64,000 nucleotides of DNA, from the NCBI GenBank assembly GCA_016703965.1, contig JADJBB010000025.1, positions 1-64,000 on the forward strand, written 5' to 3'. Below, piece after piece: positions 37,629-46,886 of this stretch. A program made the position numbers and the translations under genes. The stretch is from Acidobacteriota bacterium (GTDB lineage Bacteria > Acidobacteriota > Blastocatellia > Pyrinomonadales > Pyrinomonadaceae). Each line of letters begins with the position of its first letter. Position 1 is the first letter of the stretch. Under the pieces are notes generated by a model. The model had not been told where the DNA came from. It saw only the letters and a program-made list of their open reading frames with translations, and searched no databases.

Positions 37629-39536
37629 ATGAGTAAAGCGGTTTACAAGATCTTATTGGTGTTCACGATCTTTGCGGCGTCCGCGTTTGCGCAGAATCCG
37701 GCTAAGTGGACGTTAAGCTCCGATGCGAAGGACAAGGCTCTGAAAGTCGGCGATACGCTATCGGCGAAACTTACTGCCGAGATCGAATCCGGCTGGAAGC
37801 TCTACTCGACCGAACAGCCCGAAGGCGGCCCGATCGCAACGACGATCAAGGTATCCGAAGGCAAGCAGTTCGAGGTTGCGGGCAAGATCAACACGACTCC
37901 CGCGGCGACGAGCAAAGTTGATCCATTGTTTACGGGTTTCGACGGTAAACCGTTGATGACAAAGTTCTTTACGTCGTCCGCGGCATTCGCCGTTCCGCTT
38001 AAAGCTTTAGGTGAAGTCGCTGCTGGCGACCTCGCGTTCGACGTAAGGTTTCAGCTCTGTAATGACACAGTCTGTTTGCCGCCAAAGACAGTCAGGGTTT
38101 CATTCGGGGGCGTCGAAGACGTCAAAAAGAATACCGCCTCGATACCTGCACCATCCGCAGAACCGGTGGCAGAAACCAAGCCCGCTCCGCCGGTAACGGC
38201 CTCGCAGCAGCCAACCGATCTTTGGTCCTTCCTTCTGCTCGCGATCTCTCTCGGAGCTCTATCGCTGCTGACGCCGTGCGTGTTTCCGATGATCCCGATC
38301 ACGGTTTCGTATTTTACAAATCATTCGGCAGGCAGCCGGTCAAGGTCTGTGCGGCTCGCGTCGGTTTATTCGCTGGGAATAATTGCTACTTTCACGATCC
38401 TGGGAATGTTACTCGCGATCTTTGTCGGGGCAGCGGGAATAAATCTTTTTGCGGCTAATCCGTGGATCAATCTGCTGATCACGGCCATCTTTCTGTTTTT
38501 TGCGTTCAATCTTTTCGGGGCCTACGAGATCACGATACCGACTGGCGTTTTAACAAAACTCGACAGTCTGACCCGCAGCAAAGAAGGTGAGGGAAGCGGC
38601 ATTATCGGGGCCCTTTTAATGGGGCTGACGTTCACGCTGACATCGTTTACCTGCACGTCGCCATTTGTCGGAACGATCCTTGTTTCCGCATCGCAGGGCG
38701 AATGGCAGCGGCCTTTGCTCGGGATGCTGGCATTTTCGACCGTTTTTGCATTGCCGTTTTTCATTCTCGCTCTCGCACCGCAGCTTCTCGCTCAACTGCC
38801 GCGAGCCGGCGGTTGGATGAATTCGGTCAAGGTCGCGATGGGCTTTCTCGAGGTCGCGGCGGCGATGAAGTTCATCTCAAATGTCGATCTGGTATGGAAA
38901 TGGGGCATTTTTACACGCGATGTCGTTCTCTCGGTCTGGATCGCCGTTGGTGTCGTTCTGACGATCTACTTGCTCGGTAAATTTCAGCTTTCCCACGATT
39001 CGAAACCAGAGCGACTCGGAGCATTTCGCATGTTTGCGGCGGTGGTTAGCCTCGCGGTCAGTTTCTATCTCCTCACAGGGCTTTTCGGCGCAAAACTCGG
39101 CGAACTCGAATCCTTCCTGCCGCCCGACCTCAACAAGTCCTCAGCCCGCATGAGCGGTAAAGGTGAAGAAGAACTTAAATGGATGAAGGACGATTACGCC
39201 GGAGCCCTGGCAAAGGCGAAGGCTGAGAATAAGCGTGTATTCATCGATTTCACGGGTTACACCTGCACTAACTGCCGCTGGATGGAGGCGAATGTTTTCC
39301 CCAAAAAAGAGGTTGAGGACGAACTAAAAAAATTCGTACTCGTCCAACTTTTCACCGACGGCGAAGGCGAGATCTACGAGCGTCAGCAGCAGATGGAACA
39401 AGACATGTTCGGAACCGTCGCATTGCCGTTTTATGCAGTCATGGACAGCGACGGAAAAACAAAGGGGACATTTCCGGGACTGACGAGAAACACGGCAGAG
39501 TTCGTTGACTTTCTAAAGAAATCGCAAGAAAATTAG
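37629..39536 (+). CDS. dsbD: DsbD-type thiol:disulfide interchange protein
   Basis: DsbD carries electrons from cytoplasmic thioredoxin across the inner membrane to periplasmic partners. The 635-residue protein has a signal peptide (ending SAFAQ) and an N-terminal domain with a Cys pair in LCNDTVCLPP. Eight or so transmembrane segments follow, with Cys in LTPCVFPMIPI and SFTCTSPFVG. The C-terminal thioredoxin-like domain carries CTNC (GYTCTNCRWME) where classical DsbD has CVAC. ATG 37629 with GGAG 11 bases upstream gives the signal peptide; the frame is open further 5'. Confidence 0.92.
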   Translation: MSKAVYKILLVFTIFAASAFAQNPAKWTLSSDAKDKALKVGDTLSAKLTAEIESGWKLYSTEQPEGGPIATTIKVSEGKQFEVAGKINTTPAATSKVDPLFTGFDGKPLMTKFFTSSAAFAVPLKALGEVAAGDLAFDVRFQLCNDTVCLPPKTVRVSFGGVEDVKKNTASIPAPSAEPVAETKPAPPVTASQQPTDLWSFLLLAISLGALSLLTPCVFPMIPITVSYFTNHSAGSRSRSVRLASVYSLGIIATFTILGMLLAIFVGAAGINLFAANPWINLLITAIFLFFAFNLFGAYEITIPTGVLTKLDSLTRSKEGEGSGIIGALLMGLTFTLTSFTCTSPFVGTILVSASQGEWQRPLLGMLAFSTVFALPFFILALAPQLLAQLPRAGGWMNSVKVAMGFLEVAAAMKFISNVDLVWKWGIFTRDVVLSVWIAVGVVLTIYLLGKFQLSHDSKPERLGAFRMFAAVVSLAVSFYLLTGLFGAKLGELESFLPPDLNKSSARMSGKGEEELKWMKDDYAGALAKAKAENKRVFIDFTGYTCTNCRWMEANVFPKKEVEDELKKFVLVQLFTDGEGEIYERQQQMEQDMFGTVALPFYAVMDSDGKTKGTFPGLTRNTAEFVDFLKKSQEN

Positions 39537-39548
39537 GGCGAGAGGAAC

Positions 39549-39708
39549 TTAACCACGAAAGTGCACGAAAGGGCACGAAAATATTGAATTTGCCGCGATT
39601 TCGGTAGGCTTCTAATCTTTGCGGCTTCCTTTGCGACTTAGCGTCTTGGCGGGAGATCGACCAACGGAGACCATTTAGCCGCAAAGCCGCAAAGCCGCAA
39701 AGCCGCGA
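39549..39708. repeat. Intergenic repeat cluster (CACGAAA and AGCCGCAA units)
   Basis: The gap between dsbD and the dioxygenase gene contains CCACGAAA-type units at 39549-39580. Four tandem AGCCGCAA-like eight-base units lie at 39677-39708, just before the next start codon. The sequence between is not coding by appearance. Confidence 0.6.
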
Positions 39709-39725
39709 AGGCTTGAAAAACGTCG

Positions 39726-40301
39726 ATGAAAACCTATAATATCCAGAAATTAGTCGACGGACTTAACGGTATTCCCGAAGACAAGTTTACCTGCGATAAC
39801 GTCTATCAATTCCTGGGCGAGACGCCGGTGGATGTGGATTCTATCACGAAGTATTTCCACTGGAGCCCCAATTTTTATACCCGAAATCTGATCCATAAGA
39901 ACGACCGTTTTGAGGTGATGGCGATCTGTTGGGAGAAGGGGCAGGTTTCGCGGATACATAACCATTGGGATCAGAAATGCTGGATGATGGTGCCGGTTGG
40001 GCGTTTGCAGGGGCAGAATTTTGCTGTCGAGGAGATCGACGAGTCGCGCGGCCATTGTAAGCTCATCGAGACCGACGCTTTCGAGCTGAAAGACTGTCTC
40101 GCCGCAAAGGTCGAGCTCGAAGAGCCGATCCATCAGGTACTCAACCTTCCCGAATTTGACGAGCGTGCGGTCAGCATTCACATCTATTCAAAACCCTACG
40201 ACCGCTGCCTTTCCTATTGCCGCGATACCGATACATTCAAAGAGGTCTCGCTGTTTTACACCAGCATCGACGGCAAGCTCTGCGACGGAATAAGCCTCTG
40301 A
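39726..40301 (+). CDS. Cysteine dioxygenase type I
   Basis: This 191-residue cupin oxidises cysteine to cysteine sulfinate. Fe ligands are His78 and His80 in RIHNH and His136 in PIHQVLN. Ser150, His152 and Tyr154 (SIHIY) match the Ser-His-Tyr motif of mammalian enzymes. Cys85 lies five residues after the second His, at the position of the Cys that crosslinks to that Tyr in animal enzymes. Most bacterial relatives are described as having Gly there. The gene is followed one base later by a glycosyltransferase gene, so the pair is likely coupled. Confidence 0.9.
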   Translation: MKTYNIQKLVDGLNGIPEDKFTCDNVYQFLGETPVDVDSITKYFHWSPNFYTRNLIHKNDRFEVMAICWEKGQVSRIHNHWDQKCWMMVPVGRLQGQNFAVEEIDESRGHCKLIETDAFELKDCLAAKVELEEPIHQVLNLPEFDERAVSIHIYSKPYDRCLSYCRDTDTFKEVSLFYTSIDGKLCDGISL

Positions 40302-40302
40302 A

Positions 40303-41811
40303 ATGACCCGAAACCGCTTCGTCAAAACCGTGGTCGTCGCGTTTCTGATCGCGGTTTTTGTCACGCTCCGCATCTGGAAAATGGGTGAGACGTGCCTGTG
40401 GTTTGACGAAATATTTAGCGTCCACGCCGCATCTCTGCCGTGGGAGTCGGTCCTCTCATTTGTCGCTCTCGACCTCATCCATCCGCCGCTTTTTTATCTC
40501 ACTTTAAAAGTCTGGATCGCCATCGGCGGTGACGCCGTTTTGTGGCTGAGAAGCCTGCCGCTTGCTTTTTCAGTGCTCGCGATCTTGCCTCTTTTGCTCC
40601 TTTTAGACGAGCTGAGGCAGAACTTTAAGATGAAGATATTAATGCTGTGTATTCTTATATTTAGCGGCTCTATCTTAAAGTATTCTATTGAGGTTCGAAT
40701 GTATAGCCTGATGCTCTGTCTCGGACTGTTTTCGATGTGGCTTTTTGTGAGGCACGTCCAACGGCGAACGAGCATTCTTCCACTGATCGTCATCAATATC
40801 CTGCTCGTCTATACGCACTATTTTGGCTGGTTCGTCGTGGCATCAGAAGTGCTCGCAACGCTGCTTTTTTACCGAAGTTCTTTGAAGAAGATCTTTTCGA
40901 TGGCGGCGATGACGATGTTGGCATTCATACCCTGGATCGCCGCCGTTCTGAATGCATCAGGGACGGGTTCTGGGCTCGCCCAAAACATCGGATGGATGAC
41001 CCGGCCCGACGTTCGCGAGATCGCTGTTTTCGCACTCAACCTGGTTGAGCCGTTCTACTATCAACTCGGCAGTACCGAGCCTGTCTCAAACCTTCTCATC
41101 ACGATCCCGATCTTACTGCTGCTGACGATCACTGCAAGCCTTGCCGCGATCAATTGGAAACAGACCGATGAACAGATGCGTAAGGTATTGCTCATGCTCA
41201 CAACGTTTGCGGCTGTACCCGTCGTTCTCGCTTTCGCAATCAGCTGGCTCTCACCATATTCCATCTGGGGAACGCGGCATCTGATCATCGTGTTCGTGCC
41301 GTTCTTTCTGATGATAGAGATCGCGGGAGCGAATCTGCCGGGACGGACGCTCAGGTACGCTGTACTTGGCTGCGGGCTGCTGCTTTGCCTCGCAGGTGGA
41401 ACGATGAACGCCGTGCGAGAGCCTCAGAAATTCGCCTGGTGCGAAGCGGGTCCGCTCACGGCCGACATCGACGCTGGCACGGCCATCTACGCGATGGAAG
41501 ACCTCATCGCGTACCCTATCTGGTTCGATCACCGGAAAGACGCTCCTGCTCGCCGTATAGTAAAACTGGAAAACACTTCCGGCCTCGGCGAAGACAAAGC
41601 GTATTTTCTGCCGCGTGGCTTTGACGGTGTAACGCGAACCGACATAGACGCCGTCGCCGAGCCGAAGCTCTGGCTGGTTCAGCGGGGCAAAACGCTAAAG
41701 GATACCGAACCACCATTGCGGAATTTTCTCTTGAAAGGCTATAGGATCACGGACCGCAAAAGCGTCACCGTGACGGGTGAAGAGGTCGGCGCATTTTTGC
41801 TCGAAAAGTAA
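40303..41811 (+). CDS. GT39-like membrane glycosyltransferase
   Basis: This 502-residue polytopic GT-C protein has about ten hydrophobic segments. The first periplasmic loop carries the family acidic motif LWFDEIFSVHAA (near residues 33-44), followed by LDLIHPPLFYLTLKVW. Such enzymes use lipid-linked sugars to modify lipids or proteins outside the inner membrane; the acceptor is unknown. The ATG begins one base after the dioxygenase stop, an odd partner. The last 110 residues form a soluble tail. Confidence 0.8.
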   Translation: MTRNRFVKTVVVAFLIAVFVTLRIWKMGETCLWFDEIFSVHAASLPWESVLSFVALDLIHPPLFYLTLKVWIAIGGDAVLWLRSLPLAFSVLAILPLLLLLDELRQNFKMKILMLCILIFSGSILKYSIEVRMYSLMLCLGLFSMWLFVRHVQRRTSILPLIVINILLVYTHYFGWFVVASEVLATLLFYRSSLKKIFSMAAMTMLAFIPWIAAVLNASGTGSGLAQNIGWMTRPDVREIAVFALNLVEPFYYQLGSTEPVSNLLITIPILLLLTITASLAAINWKQTDEQMRKVLLMLTTFAAVPVVLAFAISWLSPYSIWGTRHLIIVFVPFFLMIEIAGANLPGRTLRYAVLGCGLLLCLAGGTMNAVREPQKFAWCEAGPLTADIDAGTAIYAMEDLIAYPIWFDHRKDAPARRIVKLENTSGLGEDKAYFLPRGFDGVTRTDIDAVAEPKLWLVQRGKTLKDTEPPLRNFLLKGYRITDRKSVTVTGEEVGAFLLEK

Positions 41812-41835
41812 GGCAGATTGGTAGAGGTCACCACC

Positions 41836-41909
41836 TTTGACCAATCCGGCAAATGCCTTTGACCAATCAGCGTCTTTTTGAACGGTAGGAGCGATTCACA
41901 TTTGACCAA
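41836..41909. repeat. Three spaced TTTGACCAA repeats
   Basis: Direct repeats TTTGACCAA occur at 41836, 41858 and 41901, spaced 22 and 43 bases apart, close to whole helical turns. They lie in the gap between the converging glycosyltransferase and cysS genes. Confidence 0.6.
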
Positions 41910-41956
41910 CCACTAGGTTTTTACGCCAAAAATGTTCAAAAATACGCCTGTTTTTA

Positions 41957-41982
41957 AAAAGTGTGAAACGATTCACACTTTT
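41957..41982. terminator. Bidirectional terminator between the glycosyltransferase gene and cysS
   Basis: The perfect 11-base inverted repeat AAAAGTGTGAA/TTCACACTTTT has a four-base loop. A-tract and T-tract arms allow termination from both converging genes. Confidence 0.75.
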
Positions 41983-42048
41983 GATCGGAGAATCTTGCGC
42001 AAAGTTTGCGAAACACAAAATTTTCCCCCAAAAAAATGATCAGATCGT

Positions 42049-43449
42049 CTATTTCCGCTTCCACCGAACGCCGTCTTTTGTATCCTCGAGAATGATGCCT
42101 TTCTCGATCAGCAGATCGCGGATCTCGTCCGAGCGGGCGAAGTCACGGTTCTGCCGGGCGGCGGTCCGTTCGGCGATCAGGGCTTCTATTTCCTCATCGA
42201 GGAACTGATCATCCTCTGGTCCAAAGATGCCGAGTACGGAATCGAATTTGGAGATCGCATCCAGCACCGCTTCGCGCCCCGCCGGGGCAAGCTTTCCAGC
42301 TGACATGATGATATTGACCTCGCGAACCATATCGTGGACCGCCGCGAGTGCCGCCGCCGTATTCAGGTCGTCATCCATCGCGGTTTCGAAAATAGCGAGG
42401 GCCTTCATCGCGGATTCGCGAGCCTCGTCCTCAGCCTGATCTTGGATCTGAGATCCCTTAACGAGCGCGCGGAAATTTCGCAGCCGTTCGATCGTCGATT
42501 CCGCACCCTGGAGCCCTTCAAATGTGAAATTAAGCTGCTTTCGATAGGGAACTGACAGCAGCAAATATCGGATCGCGAGCGACGAATAGCCTTGTTCCTT
42601 GAGGTCACGAAACGTGAAGAAATTGCCCTTCGATTTCGACATCGTGACGTCGTCGATCTTGAGGAATTCGCTGTGAACCCAGTATTTTGCAAAAAGCTTG
42701 CCCGTCGCACCTTCCGACTGTGCGATCTCGTTTTCGTGATGGGGAAATTGCAGGTCCATTCCACCGGCGTGCAGGTCGAATGTCTCGCCCAGATATTTCA
42801 TCGCCATCGCCGAACACTCGATGTGCCAACCGGGGCGTCCACGGCCAAACGGAGCATCCCAGCCCGTGGGTTCGTCTTCGCCAACGAGCTTCCAAAGGGC
42901 GAAATCACGGGCGTCCTCCTTGTCATATTTATCCGTATCGATCCGCTCGCTGCCGCCATCGCGATTGCCGGAAAAGCTGATCTTCGAAAGCTTTCCGTAT
43001 TCCGGAAAAGCCGTTATCCGGTAATATATCGAGCCGTCCGATTCGTATGCATGGCCATTTGCCAGAAGGCTCGAAATAATATCGATCATCTCGGCAATGT
43101 GGTGAGTCGCCCGCGGCGTCACTTCCGGCCGTTCCAGCCCGAGAGCGTCGAAATCCTCCCAGAAATACTGAATGTAGGGTGCCGTAAACTCATCGATCGA
43201 GATATTTCTCGCCGTCGCTTCGTTGATGATCCGATCATCTATGTCCGTCAGATTAAAAACGTGGGTCAGCTTATACCCCTTGAATTTGAGGTGCCTCCGG
43301 AGAACATCGCCAAAGGTGAACGTCCGAAAATTGCCGATATGGGCGAAGTTCCATACCGTCGGCCCGCAAATGTACATCCGCACTTTGCCTGCTTCGATAG
43401 GCTGAAAATCTTCCAGTTGTCGTGAAAGCGTGTTGAAAAGTCTTAGCAT
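42049..43449 (-). CDS. cysS: Cysteinyl-tRNA synthetase
   Basis: This class I synthetase charges tRNA-Cys. The first motif is FAHIGNFRT (HIGH-like) after the zinc Cys in MYICGPTVWN. Other zinc ligands are in GWHIECSAMA and FPHHENEIAQSEG. The KMSKS-like loop reads TMSKSKGNFF. The C-terminal DALR-type helices and an ending GVRWKRK complete a normal-length enzyme of 466 residues. ATG 43449 (MLRLFNTLSRQ) matches the usual start; the frame extends five codons upstream. Confidence 0.97.
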   Translation of the reverse strand: MLRLFNTLSRQLEDFQPIEAGKVRMYICGPTVWNFAHIGNFRTFTFGDVLRRHLKFKGYKLTHVFNLTDIDDRIINEATARNISIDEFTAPYIQYFWEDFDALGLERPEVTPRATHHIAEMIDIISSLLANGHAYESDGSIYYRITAFPEYGKLSKISFSGNRDGGSERIDTDKYDKEDARDFALWKLVGEDEPTGWDAPFGRGRPGWHIECSAMAMKYLGETFDLHAGGMDLQFPHHENEIAQSEGATGKLFAKYWVHSEFLKIDDVTMSKSKGNFFTFRDLKEQGYSSLAIRYLLLSVPYRKQLNFTFEGLQGAESTIERLRNFRALVKGSQIQDQAEDEARESAMKALAIFETAMDDDLNTAAALAAVHDMVREVNIIMSAGKLAPAGREAVLDAISKFDSVLGIFGPEDDQFLDEEIEALIAERTAARQNRDFARSDEIRDLLIEKGIILEDTKDGVRWKRK

Positions 43450-43515
43450 CTTCGTTTCCTGCAAAAGTTCAATGATAAACGATGGCTGTCAAAACTCTAA
43501 CCCGGCGCTGAGACC

Positions 43516-43929
43516 TTAAGCTAGATCCGCTTCGACAAATGCAGCCATTGCTCGGTCCGAAAACAAAAGTTCGCGCGAGTAGAATTTGAGTGGGTAGTCC
43601 TTATCGAAATTTACAACCAGTTCTTTTGCTATATCGATCGTCGAGGAGTCGGTCCTTGCCATCATGAATTCGGCGACGGTACGCATCCAAAATATGGTTA
43701 GCGTTTCGTGATACGGCATCTCTTTCGCCAGATCGACCCCGAAACCGTTGACCAGCAGGTTCAAGATACCCTGGCGCATTTTTTCGGTTGCGGTTTCCGG
43801 ATCGTGAAGTCCTAGATAATGGAGAGCAACGATCATATGCTCGGCGTGGCCCCAGGCCTCGCGCGAGATCGTCGCATTTTCAAAGGCGTCTACAAGATTG
43901 GTAATGTCGGAAATGTCGCTATAGGTCAT
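43516..43929 (-). CDS. Conserved hypothetical helical protein
   Basis: The 137-residue protein looks alpha-helical with conserved-looking His/Glu motifs, WGHAEHMIVALHYL (about residues 26-39) and MPYHETLTIFWMR (about 71-83). These could bind metal. I recognise the pattern as a common bacterial unknown family but have no function for it. It lies between cysS and an HNH nuclease gene, all on the minus strand. Confidence 0.6.
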   Translation of the reverse strand: MTYSDISDITNLVDAFENATISREAWGHAEHMIVALHYLGLHDPETATEKMRQGILNLLVNGFGVDLAKEMPYHETLTIFWMRTVAEFMMARTDSSTIDIAKELVVNFDKDYPLKFYSRELLFSDRAMAAFVEADLA

Positions 43930-44026
43930 TGTTACGATTCACCTCTTCAAAAATTCACGATCTAAAAGCAAATGCGACTGCGGTCGCCAGCCGTAGTCGC
44001 ACCGTCTAAAATCGTTTTGTTCTAAA

Positions 44027-44587
44027 TTAAGCCGCCATGAGTGAATTCTCTTCCGCCGCAACGTCATCCATGAAAAGATACTTGCGCCATTCGGGCCTAT
44101 TTTCTGCATAATGGCAGAGAAGTACGTGGTCAAGGCCGAGGCGAAGGAGCTTTTGCGAAGTGAGCAGCGGCATACGTGCCTGCTCCGGCGTGCGGTTCCC
44201 CTTTCGCTGGTTACATTTTACACAGGCTGCAACCAGGTTGTGCGGAGTGCTTTCTCCGCCCTGAGCACGCGGGAAGATATGATCCAGCGTCAGCTCTTTT
44301 GCGTGTTTTGTTTCGCCGCAATACTGGCAGCGATAGCGGTCGCGGATGTAGATCCGGGCACGCTTCATTGTCGTTTCCCGATTATTGCGGCGGACGTGGA
44401 TGTAGTGGCGAAGGCGAACAACGGACGGCACTGGAAACGTTGTCGATGGCGAATGCAGCACGTTATCGCCATCATTTTCCTCAACAAAGATCGCACCGCG
44501 AAACCAAAGACAAACGGCACGAGCAACACCCACGGTGCCGAGCGGCTCGTAAGAAAAGTTCAACAGTAATACTCGACCTGTAAGCAA
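44027..44587 (-). CDS. HNH endonuclease family protein
   Basis: This 186-residue protein is of the widespread HNH family found in many bacterial chromosomes. An N-terminal LLLNFSYEPLGTV module precedes the zinc/HNH core: CQYCG, LTLDHIFPRAQGG with the catalytic Asp-His, HNLVAACVKCNQRKGNRTP. A C-terminal tail ends EENSLMAA. Start is TTG at 44587, supported by AGGAGGAG about nine bases upstream. Its role may be DNA repair or restriction-like; no methylase lies near. Confidence 0.88.
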   Translation of the reverse strand: MLTGRVLLLNFSYEPLGTVGVARAVCLWFRGAIFVEENDGDNVLHSPSTTFPVPSVVRLRHYIHVRRNNRETTMKRARIYIRDRYRCQYCGETKHAKELTLDHIFPRAQGGESTPHNLVAACVKCNQRKGNRTPEQARMPLLTSQKLLRLGLDHVLLCHYAENRPEWRKYLFMDDVAAEENSLMAA

Positions 44588-44902
44588 AATGATCTCCTCC
44601 TAAGATTTCGGCGACCGAAAGGTGGACGTTATTGCTATGCAAATTGTATTTTGCGAAGCTAGGCGCACCAATACGGCTTATCCGTTTAATGTAATATCAA
44701 AAATCTACAAACGCAAGCACAATATGTTGGTGTGTAACAGGATGGTAATCAAATATGTTGTCCAAAGACCTGGCCGCACGGCATTTGCTTTCGCTGGGTC
44801 CGGATCATGGTGAACCGCTCCGGCCTCTCGACAAGATCTACACCTGTATATTAAATTATTGACGATCCCACAAAAATTAAAAACCAAAACACTTTAAACG
44901 CA
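44588..44902. other. Intergenic gap with no convincing gene
   Basis: The gap separates the divergent HNH and hypothetical genes. A 63-codon frame (44622-44813) looks non-coding. Its first bases hold the HNH ribosome site on the minus strand. I see no RNA gene or clear repeat. Confidence 0.4.
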
Positions 44903-45262
44903 ATGAATTCAAGGACTATTCGCGACTTTAAGGTTCCAACCGACATTTGGCCCGTCGTTGAAAGATGGGCGCAATCCGAAGGTTTTCGCCTTTTGGACGA
45001 AAGCGGAAACAAACGGAGATATCAGAAAGGCCACGGATTGTTGATATTCCCGACCAGGCTCGAAATATCGCAGGAAGATGGCAATGTTCATCTTGAGGCG
45101 TGGGTTCACGGGTCGATCATCAACCGTGTGATGTCGCTGTTTCTTCTCGCCGAGGAAACAAATATCGATTCAGGTGGTTTTCGGGCGATCATTCCACGAT
45201 CGATCGCCCGCGATTCTGTGAACCGGCTCATGATCAATTTGGCCCAGCCCCTTATTTCGTAG
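44903..45262 (+). CDS. Hypothetical protein
   Basis: The 119-residue product has a plausible amino-acid pattern and no recognised domain. The N-terminal half is charged (VVERWAQSEGFRLLDESGNKRRY). The middle alternates like beta strands (LLIFPTRLEISQ, VHLEAWVHG), and one moderately hydrophobic helix follows (VMSLFLLAEE). It precedes another unknown gene by 54 bases on the same strand. Confidence 0.5.
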   Translation: MNSRTIRDFKVPTDIWPVVERWAQSEGFRLLDESGNKRRYQKGHGLLIFPTRLEISQEDGNVHLEAWVHGSIINRVMSLFLLAEETNIDSGGFRAIIPRSIARDSVNRLMINLAQPLIS

Positions 45263-45316
45263 CGATCTATGTCGAATCATGTACTCAGAGCAACGATCAT
45301 AAGGTAATGTTTGGAT

Positions 45317-45883
45317 ATGACATCTTTGCTCGATCGTTATATCGGTGAGTTCGACGTTATTGAACGTTTCGAGAGGCGGATCAACGCACCGCCGGAGGTG
45401 GTGATGCGTGTTGCGTACGATTTCGATCTGCAATCCATCTGGCTGATCAAGCTAATAATATGGCTGCGAAGAAAGTTTCTGCGGGCGGGCGATGCGGTCC
45501 CACGAAAACCACTCGGATTGGTTGCCGAGACCAGGGAACTTGGATGGGGAACGCTGATCGAAGAACCTGGCAAATTACTCGTTTGCGGCGCTGTTTGCCA
45601 ACCTTGGTTCGGTGATGTGAAATTTGTCGCGATCCCGGAAAAGGAGTTTGCCGCCTACGATGTACCGGATCAGGTTAAGATCGCCTGGTCGCTTGAGGCC
45701 TATGCGATAGAACCAGGAATGACGTTATTTGTCCACGAGGTCCGTGCTCGAGCAACTGACGAGGAGGCCGAACGAAAGTTTATGCGTTATTGGCGTTGGG
45801 CACGGTTTGGGATCGTCGAGATCCGCCTCCTGCTGCTTCCAGCTATTCGAAGGAGAGCAGAACGCGAATTATCGCCGGGATGA
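45317..45883 (+). CDS. Hypothetical SRPBCC-like protein
   Basis: This 188-residue protein starts at the ATG at 45317; an in-frame TTG lies six bases upstream. The pattern FERRINAPPEVVMRVAYDFDL, WGTLIEEPGKLLVCGAVCQPW, and VKIAWSLEAYAIEPGMTLFVHEVRA resembles a START/SRPBCC lipid-binding fold. The C-terminus is rich in Arg/Trp and Leu. No function is known. It converges with thiL seven bases later. Confidence 0.55.
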   Translation: MTSLLDRYIGEFDVIERFERRINAPPEVVMRVAYDFDLQSIWLIKLIIWLRRKFLRAGDAVPRKPLGLVAETRELGWGTLIEEPGKLLVCGAVCQPWFGDVKFVAIPEKEFAAYDVPDQVKIAWSLEAYAIEPGMTLFVHEVRARATDEEAERKFMRYWRWARFGIVEIRLLLLPAIRRRAERELSPG

Positions 45884-45890
45884 ATTTCAT

Positions 45891-46850
45891 CTAGAAATGT
45901 CGAAAGCCTTTTGGTTCAAGTATCGAGGTTTTGCCATCCGCCACCAGTTCAACTGAGCCCGCGTTGGTGGTGACCTCCCCGATGTGGTGAAACCCGAGGT
46001 CCTGCACGGCCCAAAAATTTTCTTGTCTGACGGTAAATAAGAGCTCAAAATCTTCGCCGCCGTTCAAGGCGAGATCAAGACGATGCTTCTCGGGCAGAGC
46101 AAGAAATGTTATCGCCGGGTCGATCGGGAGCTTATCGATATCGATTCGGCAGCCGACGCGGCTTGCGTCGATCAGATGGCCCAGATCAGAAGAAAGTCCA
46201 TCACTAAGGTCCATCATCGCCGATGTCAAGCCATGTTGTCGCAATAAGATAGCAGTCTTAACTTGAGGCAATGGCTGAAGTTGGCGAAACAGCAGATGTT
46301 TGAGTGGAGCGGGAAGCGTTTCGTCAAATCTTGCCCCGGATTCCAACCGTAACAGCCCCGCTGAGGCTCCGCCGATATAGCCCGATACGAAAATCGAATC
46401 CCCGGGTTTTGCGCCCGATCTCAGTATCGCTTCTCCTTTAGGCACCTCACCGATCACGGTGCTGTCGATAACAAATTTCCCTTCTGTTTTTGAGATATCG
46501 CCGCCCACCAACTCGACGTTGTGCTGCTTGGCCAGAGCGTGCCAGCCTTCATATAATCGATCTAGAAGATCGGTTTTCCACAGGTGCTCCGGAACGGCGA
46601 TGGAAATTAGGGAAAAGGCTGGTATTCCGCCCATGGCGGCAATATCGGACAGCGAAACGGCAAGAGCCTTGTGGCCAAGGAATTCGGGTGTGGTCCATTC
46701 GAGGCGAAAGTCGATGTCCTCGACGAGCATGTCCGACGTCAGCAGCATGTCGGTCAATGCGTCCTTTGGCAAAATAGCACAGTCGTCGCCGATCCTGTCT
46801 AGCGAGAATTTTGATCTAATGTTGTTTATAAACTCAAATTCCGAAACCAT
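45891..46850 (-). CDS. thiL: Thiamine-monophosphate kinase
   Basis: ThiL makes thiamine diphosphate, the cofactor of the pyruvate dehydrogenase E1 encoded in this window. Motifs typical of the family: IGDDCAIL near residue 20, TSDMLVEDIDFRL, GHKALAVSLSDIAAMGG, LVGGDISKTEG, and MMDLSDGLSSDLGHL. The 319-residue length from ATG 46850 (MVSEFEFINNI) is normal; the frame stays open 55 codons further with no homology. Confidence 0.95.
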   Translation of the reverse strand: MVSEFEFINNIRSKFSLDRIGDDCAILPKDALTDMLLTSDMLVEDIDFRLEWTTPEFLGHKALAVSLSDIAAMGGIPAFSLISIAVPEHLWKTDLLDRLYEGWHALAKQHNVELVGGDISKTEGKFVIDSTVIGEVPKGEAILRSGAKPGDSIFVSGYIGGASAGLLRLESGARFDETLPAPLKHLLFRQLQPLPQVKTAILLRQHGLTSAMMDLSDGLSSDLGHLIDASRVGCRIDIDKLPIDPAITFLALPEKHRLDLALNGGEDFELLFTVRQENFWAVQDLGFHHIGEVTTNAGSVELVADGKTSILEPKGFRHF

Positions 46851-46857
46851 TCTTTCG

Positions 46858-46886
46858 TTGACACAAGTACAATAAATACATACAAT
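46858..46886 (+). promoter_or_regulatory. Sigma-70 promoter of the merR-type gene
   Basis: A perfect -35 TTGACA and a -10 TACAAT are separated by 17 bases, 45 bases before the ATG of the regulator. Confidence 0.7.

Noticed and set aside
42592..43425. A 277-codon plus-strand frame
   Set aside because: It is antisense to cysS, which has all synthetase motifs.
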